Origin: DATJBF01 sp035515475
Lineage (GTDB): Bacteria > Verrucomicrobiota > Verrucomicrobiia > Palsa-1439
DNA: 64,000 nucleotides
NCBI GenBank assembly: GCA_035515475.1
Contig: DATJBF010000027.1
Span: 62,001-126,000, forward strand
Direction of reading: 5' to 3'
Shown piece by piece: positions 38,220 to 46,731 of this stretch (position 1 is its first letter; each line of letters starts with the position of its first letter). The notes under the pieces were generated by a model. The model ran no database searches and had not been told where the DNA came from. It saw nothing but the letters and a program-made list of their open reading frames with translations. Both the position numbers and the translations under genes were made by a program.

Positions 38220-39179
38220 TCAGCGAGTCGTGCCTGATCGCACGTGCTTGCGGAGACGACGCAACTCCAGAACCCGGCCCCAATTCTTCGCCATATCGAT
38301 TTCCGCGCGCAGCCAGATCTCCGGTGGTCTCGTCCAACGAAAGACGGCGTACTGAAGCGCGTGCTTCACGAGCTTGGCCCAAAAATACCGGGGGACACCA
38401 AACCAAGGGCTGCCGGCCAGATGAGTGCGATTGAGTCGCACCTCTGTTTTCCCCGCGCCCCTGTAATAGCAAAAGACGTATCGCTCGGTGGCGTGAGCGG
38501 GGGGGTTCCAGTGATAGACGATCGCCGTGCCGACATAGAGCGCCTTGTGTCCCAAGTCGAACAGCCTTTGAATCAATTCGGTCTCGCTTCCGCGGACATG
38601 CACGTTGCTTCGGCCCGTGCGGCCAAATTCCTCACTAAAGCGGAACTGGTCGCCAAGAAGCGATCGGCGAAACGCCATGTTCGGGCCCCAAGGGCCCCTG
38701 TCGATTGTGGTCACGATCTGTTCTTCGTCCCCGAGATCGAGGTGTGTGCTGACGAGCCGCAGCATGGACCGGGCAGTCTTCCTCAACCACGATGGCGGAG
38801 GATTCTCCCACTTGCCAATAATTCGGCCGCCGAAGATGCTGATTTCCGGGTGTCGTCTCGCCGCCGTCCACAGATTCACCAGCCAGTCCCGGTCCATCGT
38901 GACGTCGTCATCGCTGAAGAGCAGAAGCGGCGCATCAGAATTCTCGATGGCGCGGTTTCTGGCGCGGCTCACCCCCTGCTGCGGCTCGAACAAGTACCGC
39001 AGCGGTAATCGGTCAGCGAAGGATTCACATACTTGGCGGGTGGCATCACTGGAGTTGTTGTCCACCACCAGAACTTCCCAAGCCACAGGGGCCGGGATTT
39101 CGATGTCACAGATGCTCTGCAACGTCTTGTGCAGACTTTCACACCGGTTGTAGGTACAGATGATGATTGAAACGTCCAC
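38220..39179 (-). CDS. Family 2 glycosyltransferase (tandem copy 2)
   Basis: 319 aa. VSIIICTYNRCESLHKTLQS, VLVVDNNSSDATRQVCESF, LFSDDDVTMDRDWLVNLW (DXD), FGGRIIGKWENPPPSWL, RGSETELIQRLFDLGHKALY. It is a clear paralogue of the gene immediately upstream (39186-40199), at both protein and DNA level. The six-base gap between them fits a tandem duplication. A different sugar or position is likely for each copy. Confidence 0.9.
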   Translation of the reverse strand: MDVSIIICTYNRCESLHKTLQSICDIEIPAPVAWEVLVVDNNSSDATRQVCESFADRLPLRYLFEPQQGVSRARNRAIENSDAPLLLFSDDDVTMDRDWLVNLWTAARRHPEISIFGGRIIGKWENPPPSWLRKTARSMLRLVSTHLDLGDEEQIVTTIDRGPWGPNMAFRRSLLGDQFRFSEEFGRTGRSNVHVRGSETELIQRLFDLGHKALYVGTAIVYHWNPPAHATERYVFCYYRGAGKTEVRLNRTHLAGSPWFGVPRYFWAKLVKHALQYAVFRWTRPPEIWLRAEIDMAKNWGRVLELRRLRKHVRSGTTR

Positions 39180-39185
39180 GTTTCC

Positions 39186-40199
39186 TCAGGCCGGCTGCGG
39201 GCTCGAAGTCCGACTGTCCGTCGCGACCGTGCGGACCCCTCTGGGCAGGCGCGTTCCCACGGCTCCGCCCCGGTTGGTCAGCCGGCGCAATTCGATGATC
39301 CGTCCCCAGTTTGTTGCCAGATCAATCTCAGCGCGCAACCAGATCTGGGACGGCCTCGTTGGACGAAAGATCACGTACTGGAAGAAGTGCTTGATCACTT
39401 TGAGCCAGAGATATCGCGGCACGCCAAACCAAAGCCGCCCAACCGAAAAGGGCCCTCGGAGGCGCATCTCCGTCATCCCTGCGCCCTTATAATAGGCAAA
39501 GACATATCGCTCGGTGGCGCGCTCGGGAGTGTTTCGGTGATAAACCATCGCTTCGGGCACGTAAAGTCCCTGGTGCCCGCCTTTGAGCAATCGGCAGATC
39601 AGGTCCGTCTCTTCGCCACGCACATTGTCCCGTCCCGTGATGCCGAGATCCACAAGGAACCGGAACTGATCCGTAAGAACCGACCTGCGAAATGCCATGT
39701 TGGCGCCCCATGGACCGGCATTGCAGTCGACAAAAACCCGTTCCTCATCACCGAGATCAAAATGGGTGCAAATGAGCCGCAGCATCGATGTCGCATTCTC
39801 CGCGAGCCACGACGGCGGTGTCCTCTCCCACAGGGGCAATATTCTTCCACCGAAAATGTCGATCTCGGGATGCAATCGGGCCGCTTGCCACAGGCTCGCC
39901 AGCCAGTTTTTGTCCGCCTTCACATCGTCGTCGGTGAACACCAGCAGCGGAGAGCTGGCCTCTGCGGCTCCGCGGTTCCGGGCGCGGCTTTGCCCTTGGA
40001 TCGGCTCAAAACTGTAACGCATCGGCAACTTGCTCGCGAAGAATTCACAGACTTCACGGGTGGCATCGTCGGAATTGTTGTCCACGACCAAGAGTTCCCA
40101 GGTCATGCCCCGGGGAATTTCCAGGTCGCAAAAGGATTGCAGCGTCTGCTGCAGGCTACGACACCGGTTGTACGTGCAAATGATGACCGTGACGTCCAT
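39186..40199 (-). CDS. Family 2 glycosyltransferase (tandem copy 1)
   Basis: 337 aa. VTVIICTYNRCRSLQQTLQS, LLVVDNNSDDATREVCEFF, VFTDDDVKADKNWLASLW (DXD), FGGRILPLWERTPPSWL, RGEETDLICRLLKGGHQGLY. Nearly the same domain order and spacing as the next gene, with a longer C-terminal tail. It lies six bases after the GT14-like gene. Confidence 0.9.
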   Translation of the reverse strand: MDVTVIICTYNRCRSLQQTLQSFCDLEIPRGMTWELLVVDNNSDDATREVCEFFASKLPMRYSFEPIQGQSRARNRGAAEASSPLLVFTDDDVKADKNWLASLWQAARLHPEIDIFGGRILPLWERTPPSWLAENATSMLRLICTHFDLGDEERVFVDCNAGPWGANMAFRRSVLTDQFRFLVDLGITGRDNVRGEETDLICRLLKGGHQGLYVPEAMVYHRNTPERATERYVFAYYKGAGMTEMRLRGPFSVGRLWFGVPRYLWLKVIKHFFQYVIFRPTRPSQIWLRAEIDLATNWGRIIELRRLTNRGGAVGTRLPRGVRTVATDSRTSSPQPA

Positions 40200-40205
40200 A
40201 TTCCC

Positions 40206-41180
40206 TCACGCAGGACAGGCAGCGGGCCGCGATCGCTCGCCGACTACGAGGGATCGGCCGGTTCCGGCTGACGACATTTTCAGAATCTGTTCATCAATAA
40301 GATCCAGCACCTTCGCATCCACCTGAGAATCGAACTTGCGGGCGAACAGCTTCGGTGAATCGCGAAGATTGCCGAGATCACCCTCACGCAGCAATTTCGG
40401 ATGACAGTCTTCGGTCGACCAGTCGACGTACCGCAAATCGTCATTGATAATCCAGTCCTTGAACGGCGAATTGAGGAGAATCGTCTGGAAACAGATTTCA
40501 TCGGCGGACTTCACGAACCGGAAGAACCGGACAAATGACGGGTGCAGTTTGATGAAATTGTGGATGTAATTCACATGCTGCCGAGTGAGGCACCAGTACG
40601 CCCAGCCGCCATAGGGTTTGAAAGAGTTGGGGAACCGCCGACGTTTCGGGACGAACAGATTCACGGTGCGGCTCAACAGCGCATTACTTCGCAATGGCAA
40701 CCGCACATAGCGATCAAACAAATGCATGTGCCAACATTCGATTCGCGTTGCGTTCTGGATGATCCGGGCGCCGTTGGGATGGGTCCCCTCGTACGGCAGA
40801 GGCCAATAGCTCAGATACGAACGCCCATTCGCGTTCTCCAAGACTGCCTTGATCTGATCCTTCGTTTTGATGGGGTAATCCTGCCCCGACAGGTAAATGA
40901 GATAGTCGAACAGGATTTGTCTCTGAAAAAGCTCGTTCATGCCCTCAATGACCGCCTGTACGGCACTGAACAACGTCATGTAATGGCATTTGAATCTCTT
41001 CTCCAGGAAGCAGACGTTCCGCAGAGGCCGTAAGCCATCTACCATGCGGCCGTACGTCCGAGCGTCGGTTCTCTTATCCACATGCACAAAGAACGATGTG
41101 CCCTCTCCATCGAGCCGCTCGATCAGCCGCACGAGTTGGTCCGGGTTCTTATGGGCCGTGATGATGTACGCCAGATTCAT
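40206..41180 (-). CDS. Core-2/I-branching-like (GT14) beta-glycosyltransferase
   Basis: 324 aa from ATG 41180 (ATGA overlap with the upstream GT). It begins NLAYIITAHKNPDQLVRLIE, then FFVHVDKRTDARTY, FDYLIYLSGQDYPIKTKDQI, KPYGGWAYWCLTRQHVNYIH, SADEICFQTILLNSPF and NDDLRYVDWSTEDCHPKLL. This matches the bacterial members of the core-2 N-acetylglucosaminyltransferase/xylosyltransferase family. In this setting it would create a branch or a side-chain residue. Donor (UDP-GlcNAc or UDP-Xyl) not determined. Confidence 0.88.
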   Translation of the reverse strand: MNLAYIITAHKNPDQLVRLIERLDGEGTSFFVHVDKRTDARTYGRMVDGLRPLRNVCFLEKRFKCHYMTLFSAVQAVIEGMNELFQRQILFDYLIYLSGQDYPIKTKDQIKAVLENANGRSYLSYWPLPYEGTHPNGARIIQNATRIECWHMHLFDRYVRLPLRSNALLSRTVNLFVPKRRRFPNSFKPYGGWAYWCLTRQHVNYIHNFIKLHPSFVRFFRFVKSADEICFQTILLNSPFKDWIINDDLRYVDWSTEDCHPKLLREGDLGNLRDSPKLFARKFDSQVDAKVLDLIDEQILKMSSAGTGRSLVVGERSRPAACPA

Positions 41181-42196
41181 GCGATGGTCGGGAGCGTAAC
41201 GGCTGTCGAATTGGCCCCGTGTTGCCTCTCGGGGATGGTTGACCGCCATGCCAATTCAACCAGATCGCGCTCCCAATCCGGCCGGTGCCGGTACCGCTTG
41301 CGATACCGGAACCGATAGGCCGCCGCCGCAAGTGCTCCCCCGTAACTGCGCCGCTGCATCCGGCGCGCCTCTTGTCTGAAATCGCCTTCGCGCTCGAGTT
41401 CGGCAATGGCGCGGCGCATTGATGCCGTGTCCCCTGCCAGCAACTCCAACAACACAATCAGACCCCAGAAATTGCCGGGGTTGGTCTGCGGGGGAAATGC
41501 CGCCGGCATCACCTCGGGCGCGTACTTCCGTCGCGCCTTTTGGCATTCCTCGATAAAGATCCGCTCCTTGCTCATCGATCGCGGACTCATCCGGTACACA
41601 TGCAACGCTTGACCGAGTTGCCACCCCGTCCCCCGCCCCAGGAGCCGAAACCACAACGGCACATCGCCCATCGTAAACTCCGGATCGACGCCGCCAACTG
41701 CCAGCGCGGCCCGACGGCTGAAGATCGTGCAGGGATCGCCGAACCGTCCCCGACCGATCCCTAGAAAGGCGCGGTCTACCTCCCGAGTTTCGATCGCCGG
41801 CAACCGCTCAAAGATGTGCCCGAAGGGAGTCAGCAACGCGAAGGCCGAGCCGACAAACACCGCTTCCGGATGCTTGGCGAGAAAGTCCATCTGCACCTGA
41901 AGCCGTTCGGGAAGCATCACGTCGTCGGCGTCCATCCGCGCCAGCCAATCAGATTCCGCGTTCTCGATGGCATACTGCAATGCGCCCTGAAAACCGACCG
42001 GGCCGAGGTCGAACACTTTGACTCTCGGACCCGCAAACCTCTTGGCCGTTTCCAGCGTTTCATCCGTCGAACCGTTCTCCAGCACCCACAATTCCCAGTC
42101 CGAGTAGGCCTGGCGCAGCACGCTGGCAATTGCCGTCCCAATCCACGGCTCCGCGTTGTGCGCCGGCAGGATGACTGTGACTCTCGGTGTCATCAT
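41177..42196 (-). CDS. Family 2 glycosyltransferase
   Basis: 339 aa. Two adjacent ATG codons (42196, 42193) precede TPRVTVILPAHNAEPWIG. The much longer upstream frame is antiparallel noise inside the ABC ATPase gene region. Motifs: LWVLENGSTDETLETAKRF, ESDWLARMDADDVMLPERL (DXD), FGDPCTIFSRRAALAVGGVD, MGDVPLWFRLLGRG. The C-terminal 100 residues are Arg/Ala-rich and unassigned. It is separated from the Wzt-like gene by five bases. Confidence 0.9.
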   Translation of the reverse strand: MMTPRVTVILPAHNAEPWIGTAIASVLRQAYSDWELWVLENGSTDETLETAKRFAGPRVKVFDLGPVGFQGALQYAIENAESDWLARMDADDVMLPERLQVQMDFLAKHPEAVFVGSAFALLTPFGHIFERLPAIETREVDRAFLGIGRGRFGDPCTIFSRRAALAVGGVDPEFTMGDVPLWFRLLGRGTGWQLGQALHVYRMSPRSMSKERIFIEECQKARRKYAPEVMPAAFPPQTNPGNFWGLIVLLELLAGDTASMRRAIAELEREGDFRQEARRMQRRSYGGALAAAAYRFRYRKRYRHRPDWERDLVELAWRSTIPERQHGANSTAVTLPTIA

Positions 42197-42201
42197 GAAC
42201 C

Positions 42202-43503
42202 TCAGAGTTTCTCCACCAATTCCGTTCGCCATTGCAGATTGGGGCGAACGGCCCCCGGCCACCGGCCGTACCAGGCGTTCCTCATCTCGGGCGCGTCCAG
42301 CACGGTGAACGCCAGGAGGTCCCCATGCTTGTAAACGGCCTGCGCCTGATCCGATGAGACCAGCAGGTTCAACTTGTACTCCCCATCGTTCATGAGATCT
42401 CCCGGCACGAAGCAAGTGGAACGGAACAGTCCCTTGGGACGCGGCCGCCCATGCCACGTCGGCTCCAGATAGGTGTTGTGGTTGAAAACCATGATCCCCT
42501 GCTCGTTGTACAGATGGAAGCTCAAGTCGAGCCGCGCCTCCGGAACCAGATTCCAATAATCAAACTCGATCACATAGGGCGTCCGAATGTTGATGGACCC
42601 CGAAGCCGGGCCCTCGGCGGGCCGGACGCACACGCGGTGCAAACGCACCTTGTCGTTGCCGGGTGCGGTGTTCGGATCGTCCCACACCTGCTCGGTCACC
42701 GTCTGCAGGCTGGTGCGCAAATACTGCGGCACAATTTCCGCCGCATCCCCGATCTTGTGGATTCTTCCATGCTCGAGCCAGACCACCCTCTGACACAGGC
42801 TCTCCACCGCCGCCATGTTGTGGCTGACGAAGAGCACCGTTCGGCCCGCCTTCGCTACGTCCTCCATCTTGCCGAGGCACTTCTTCTGGAACGAGGCGTC
42901 GCCCACCGCCAGCACCTCGTCCACCAGCAGGATTTCCGGCTCCAAATGTGCGGCTACGGAAAAGGCCAGACGCAGAAACATCCCGGTCGAATAATGTTTG
43001 GCCGCTGTGTCGATGAACTTCTCGACTTCAGCAAATGAAACGATTTCGTCGAACTTGCGCTCAATCTGCGATCCCTTCATTCCCAGGATCGCCGCGTTGA
43101 GATAGATGTTCTCGCGCCCGGTCAACTCGGGATGGAACCCCGTGCCCACTTCCAACAACGAACTCAACCGCCCCAGAATGTCAGCGTACCCGACCGTCGG
43201 TTCCGTGATGCGTGACAGGATCTTAAGGAGCGTGCTCTTCCCCGCCCCATTCGCGCCGATGATCCCCACGGCTTCGCCGCGCTTCACGTCGAACGACACG
43301 TCCTGCAATGCCCAAAACAGCTCGGACTTTTTGTGGTTCTTCGAGAACGGCGCGCGGACCAAACGTCGGGCGGCCGCCGTCAGCCGTTCGTGAAGCATCG
43401 GACGATGGCCGAACGCCCCCGCCCTGCCCTGACTCGCTCCGATGCGGAATTGCTTCCCCAACCCGACTACCTGGATAGCAAAATCATTCATGTCCGACGC
43501 CAT
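42202..43503 (-). CDS. wzt: ABC transporter ATPase for polysaccharide export (Wzt-like) with C-terminal domain
   Basis: 433 aa. Walker A GANGAGKS at 83-90, signature region YSTGMFLRLAFSVAAH, Walker B ILLVDEVLAVGD, H-loop LFVSHNMAAVESL. About 190 further residues form a second domain (EFDYWNLVPEARLDLSFHLY, GLFRSTCFVPGDLMNDGEY) like the Wzt carbohydrate-binding domain that recognises the exported glycan. Powers export of lipid-linked polysaccharide with the permease at 54859-55725. In most loci wzm and wzt are adjacent; here about 11 kb and eleven genes separate them in the same run. Confidence 0.92.
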   Translation of the reverse strand: MASDMNDFAIQVVGLGKQFRIGASQGRAGAFGHRPMLHERLTAAARRLVRAPFSKNHKKSELFWALQDVSFDVKRGEAVGIIGANGAGKSTLLKILSRITEPTVGYADILGRLSSLLEVGTGFHPELTGRENIYLNAAILGMKGSQIERKFDEIVSFAEVEKFIDTAAKHYSTGMFLRLAFSVAAHLEPEILLVDEVLAVGDASFQKKCLGKMEDVAKAGRTVLFVSHNMAAVESLCQRVVWLEHGRIHKIGDAAEIVPQYLRTSLQTVTEQVWDDPNTAPGNDKVRLHRVCVRPAEGPASGSINIRTPYVIEFDYWNLVPEARLDLSFHLYNEQGIMVFNHNTYLEPTWHGRPRPKGLFRSTCFVPGDLMNDGEYKLNLLVSSDQAQAVYKHGDLLAFTVLDAPEMRNAWYGRWPGAVRPNLQWRTELVEKL

Positions 43504-43513
43504 GACTCCGAAT

Positions 43514-45283
43514 TCACCCGCAAACCGACGCGACCTGGTCGGCGCCCCGGTTCTGCAAAATCAATCCGAGGTTGAGCCATTGCCATAAAAAGAAACTGTT
43601 GTCGCCGCCCTGTTCCTGATACCGCTCCCACCGCTTCCGGACCGGTGTCGCGTCGAACCACACGCCTCCCAACTCGCCCAGAACAATCTCCAGTTCCGCT
43701 TCGACCCAATCCCGGAGCGGCCCTCGCAACCATTCTCGCTGTGGCGTCTGCACCGGCCGCTTCGGCGCCTCGCGCACGCCGCCGGGCACCAGTTGTCCCG
43801 CGATTTGCCGCGGCAACCACTTGCCCTGCCGGCCGCGAATTTTTCGGTTTGCAGGCTGCCGCAATCCCAACTCCACAATCCGATGGTCCAAAAATGGTTC
43901 GCGGAGTTCACGGCTGTACATCATCGAAACGCGGTCGGCAAACCGCATGGCCCGGGGAATCTTCGCGTACCGAATGTCACGGTATTGCAGGTCCAATAAC
44001 GGATTACAAAAGGGACGCGGAGAAACAAAGGGCAACGCCAAGCCTGCGAATTCCTTCATCAGACAATTGGCACGATCTCCCGGGCGGCTCGCCCCCTGGA
44101 CTGGCCCGATGCCTCCATCGATCTCGCCGGCTCGGGAGTAATATTCGTATCCGCCCCAGCCTTCATCCAAACCGTTGCCGTCCAACAGCACTGTCACGCC
44201 TTCGGAATACGCGCGCTCGTGGACTTTCGCCATCCCCAACGTGGGCAGTCCACCGAAAGGTTCATCCTGTATGGCCTGCACCCGGGCCGCCAACTCCGGC
44301 ACTTCATCAGCCGTCAACCGACAGAAGCTTGCTGGATGGCGCGTCTCCGCCAACATCTGTTCTACCCAAGGCGTCTCGTCGTAGGCGGGATCGCCACAGA
44401 AGAACGTAAACGTCTTGACCGTCGATTCTTTCCCTTGAACGCGATGCACGAGCCCGAGCAGCAGCGACGAATCGAGTCCGCCGGATAGGCAGATGCCGAC
44501 TGGCACATCGGCCCGGAATCGAAGTCGGACGCTCTCCTCCAGCAAGCCCAGTAATTCCTCACCTGTTTCCGTCTCGCTCCGGAGATCGGGGCCGAGCGCC
44601 AATGCCGCTTGCGCCGGATCGTACCACTGCCGCTCTCGGACACCCTCACCCGCATTCCATGTCAGACAACCGCCCGGAGGCACGCGCCGAATATCACGCC
44701 AAAACGTCCGCGGACCGTGGTCGTACATTCCCGAGACCAGATACGTCGCCCACGTCGCGGTGTCCGGCTCGGCCGGGACTCCGGCTGCGTGAAGCGCCTT
44801 AATCTCACTCGCCAGCCACAATTCACCGGAACGCGGCTCATGTACGTGCAGGGGTTTCACTCCGAACCGATCGCGTGCCGCGAACAGGCGTTGTTCCCGT
44901 TCATCCCAAATCGCAAACGCAAACATCCCGATCAGACGGTCGAGGCAGGCTTGGCCCCAGTGCTGATAAGCCGCCAGCAGGACTTCCGTGTCCGTCCGGG
45001 TGCGGAAGTCGTACCGCGGGGCCAATTCCTCGCGAAGCTCCACGTAATTGTAGATCTCGCCATTGAACGCGATCCAGTAGCGGCCGCCCGGATCCGACAT
45101 GGGCTGACGACCGGCGTCGGAGAGATCGATGATACTGAGACGATTGTGCCCCAGCGCCGCCCTTCCGCCCGGCGAGACATAGGTGCCGGTCGCGTCGGGA
45201 CCACGATGGCGCTGCAGGCCAACCATCATCCCGAGTTGGGCCCGGCCAACATCCGCGCCAAATACTCCAACGATGCCGCACAT
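43514..45283 (-). CDS. asnB: Asparagine-synthetase-type amidotransferase
   Basis: 589 aa. ATG 45283 is two bases after the upstream TAA. The N-terminus MCGIVGVFG exposes the catalytic Cys2 of a class II glutaminase domain (NRLSIIDLSDAGRQPM, FNGEIYNYVELREEL). The synthetase half has the PP-loop GICLSGGLDSSLLLG and LLDGNGLDEGWGGYEYY. Inside polysaccharide clusters such proteins usually convert a sugar carboxylate (for example a uronic acid) to an amide rather than making free asparagine. The nonulosonate genes upstream also make a carboxylated sugar, so either could be the target. Confidence 0.92.
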   Translation of the reverse strand: MCGIVGVFGADVGRAQLGMMVGLQRHRGPDATGTYVSPGGRAALGHNRLSIIDLSDAGRQPMSDPGGRYWIAFNGEIYNYVELREELAPRYDFRTRTDTEVLLAAYQHWGQACLDRLIGMFAFAIWDEREQRLFAARDRFGVKPLHVHEPRSGELWLASEIKALHAAGVPAEPDTATWATYLVSGMYDHGPRTFWRDIRRVPPGGCLTWNAGEGVRERQWYDPAQAALALGPDLRSETETGEELLGLLEESVRLRFRADVPVGICLSGGLDSSLLLGLVHRVQGKESTVKTFTFFCGDPAYDETPWVEQMLAETRHPASFCRLTADEVPELAARVQAIQDEPFGGLPTLGMAKVHERAYSEGVTVLLDGNGLDEGWGGYEYYSRAGEIDGGIGPVQGASRPGDRANCLMKEFAGLALPFVSPRPFCNPLLDLQYRDIRYAKIPRAMRFADRVSMMYSRELREPFLDHRIVELGLRQPANRKIRGRQGKWLPRQIAGQLVPGGVREAPKRPVQTPQREWLRGPLRDWVEAELEIVLGELGGVWFDATPVRKRWERYQEQGGDNSFFLWQWLNLGLILQNRGADQVASVCG

Positions 45284-45285
45284 GG

Positions 45286-46266
45286 TTATCTTTCGGAGGC
45301 CGCGGGGACTGCCACCTGCTTCGGCTGGATCTTCTTCAACACGTCGTTGGTATCCACCCGTCGAAGCGTGAACGGATCCTCTCCCGCGCCGATGGCGCCC
45401 GGCACCGTGGTGAAACTGCACATGAAACCCAAGGCGCGCAGATGTTGAATGGTCACGGCATCGAACGAATAGCTGTGACCGTAGGGATAGCAGAACGGCC
45501 AGAACGCCTGCGGCGCCAGTCGCTCATGCAGCACCTGCGCACAGGTCGCCAGATCCATTTCTTGTTCCTCGGGGCTGAGGCTCGACAGCGCCACGTGATT
45601 GTTCGAGTGACCGCCGATAACCATGCCCTGCGACTGCATCTGCCGCGCTTCCTCCCAATCCAAATACAGCTCCCGGGCGAACTTTGACTCGTCACCCAAA
45701 AACTCCTCGAACAACGCGTCCAGGACCCGCACGCGCAGGTGTTCCGAAATCCGATAATTCAGGAAGAACTTGAACGCGGCCACATCGGGATTGTCCCACG
45801 GGTAAGCCCGCTTGGCCTCTTCAAGGTCGGCCGGGTCCGGCGTCTCGTTACTCAACGTCGCCAAGTGCTCCAAAAATGCACTTCGGTACTTGCCGAATTC
45901 CAATTCGGCCATCAGAAAATGGTTCTTATGGACCGGCAGCACGCGATGTTGCTCCAGGCAAACCGTGCTGATGAAAAACAGTCCCTGAATCCGCCGCCGC
46001 GCCAGAATGGGCAGCACATTCGTGTAATGATCTTTCAACCCGTCGTCGAACGTCAGCAGGCACAAGTCGCGGGCCGGCTCGTACTCACCCGCCAGAAACG
46101 CGAGCGCCGATTGCAGCGTCGCCATTTCACATCGTTCGCTCAACCAGGCCGCCTGCTCATCGAGTTCGCTGACCAGGCGTCCTTTGATGCGCGGAAACCG
46201 CGTCCGCGGCAAATCCCGCACGTAGTGATAGGTGACAACCCACAGCGCGGTCGAGGGCTTGCTCAT
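45286..46266 (-). CDS. Polysaccharide deacetylase (NodB-fold, CE4)
   Basis: 326 aa from ATG 46266 (ATGA overlap with the MaoC-like gene). CE4 motifs in order: LLTFDDGLKDHY (motif 1 with the Asp-Asp pair), GGHSNNHVAL (the His-Ser-x-x-His metal site), FWPFCYPYGHSYSF (motif 3). An extra 100-residue helical insertion lies between motifs 1 and 2. No signal peptide is seen, suggesting it acts on a cytoplasmic intermediate. Possible job: remove an N-acetyl group so that another acyl group, made by the neighbouring FkbH/ACP-GNAT pair, can be added. Confidence 0.88.
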   Translation of the reverse strand: MSKPSTALWVVTYHYVRDLPRTRFPRIKGRLVSELDEQAAWLSERCEMATLQSALAFLAGEYEPARDLCLLTFDDGLKDHYTNVLPILARRRIQGLFFISTVCLEQHRVLPVHKNHFLMAELEFGKYRSAFLEHLATLSNETPDPADLEEAKRAYPWDNPDVAAFKFFLNYRISEHLRVRVLDALFEEFLGDESKFARELYLDWEEARQMQSQGMVIGGHSNNHVALSSLSPEEQEMDLATCAQVLHERLAPQAFWPFCYPYGHSYSFDAVTIQHLRALGFMCSFTTVPGAIGAGEDPFTLRRVDTNDVLKKIQPKQVAVPAASER

Positions 46267-46718
46267 ACCGTCCTCGTCTCGCCACTGGCACGGCGCGGGA
46301 TTTTGACCATCGCGGAACCGGTCAAAACGACGACCCCGGAGTCCGTGTTGCGAACCTCGGTCCGGAGCTTGACGATCCCGGCCGCGAGCGAAATCTGCTC
46401 GACGGTGACCTGCGCCGTAAGCCGGTCGCCGACCAGCACCGCCGCAGGGAATTTGAGTTCCTGAGAGACCCACAGGGAACCCGGCCCGGGCAACTGCGTG
46501 CCGATGAGCCGCGAAATGGCGCTGAGCGCCAGAATCCCGTGAGCGACCCGCTGCGGGAATCCGAGCGCGCGCGCGGCTTGCTCGTCCATGTGGAGCGGAT
46601 TATCGTCCTGCGACAGTTCGGCAAACGTCGCGACGTTTCCTTCGCTCGCAACAAAATCACAGGCGGCGGTATCGCCAACCTTGAGGCGGTTGATGTCGGC
46701 CCATTGCATCGTGTCCAT
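46263..46718 (-). CDS. MaoC-like hot-dog (R)-hydratase/dehydratase domain protein
   Basis: 151 aa from ATG 46718, which has a strong ribosome site (GAGGAAGG) five bases upstream; a TTG at 46733 is possible but less likely. Hot-dog features: LSQDDNPLHMDEQAARALGF with the catalytic Asp/His pair, RVAHGILALSAISRLIG, and LKFPAAVLVGDRLTAQVTV. MaoC-type enzymes hydrate or dehydrate 2-enoyl/3-hydroxyacyl thioesters on CoA or ACP. Its place directly after the ACP-GNAT gene suggests it modifies the acyl group on that ACP, or supplies it with a 3-hydroxyacyl group. Confidence 0.85.
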   Translation of the reverse strand: MDTMQWADINRLKVGDTAACDFVASEGNVATFAELSQDDNPLHMDEQAARALGFPQRVAHGILALSAISRLIGTQLPGPGSLWVSQELKFPAAVLVGDRLTAQVTVEQISLAAGIVKLRTEVRNTDSGVVVLTGSAMVKIPRRASGETRTV

Positions 46719-46723
46719 CGCTG

Positions 46724-46731
46724 CCTTCCTC
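46724..46731 (-). promoter_or_regulatory. Strong ribosome binding site for the MaoC-like gene
   Basis: GAGGAAGG on the minus strand, five bases before ATG 46718. It overlaps the stop codon of the ACP-GNAT gene, which decides the start and indicates coupled translation. Confidence 0.7.
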
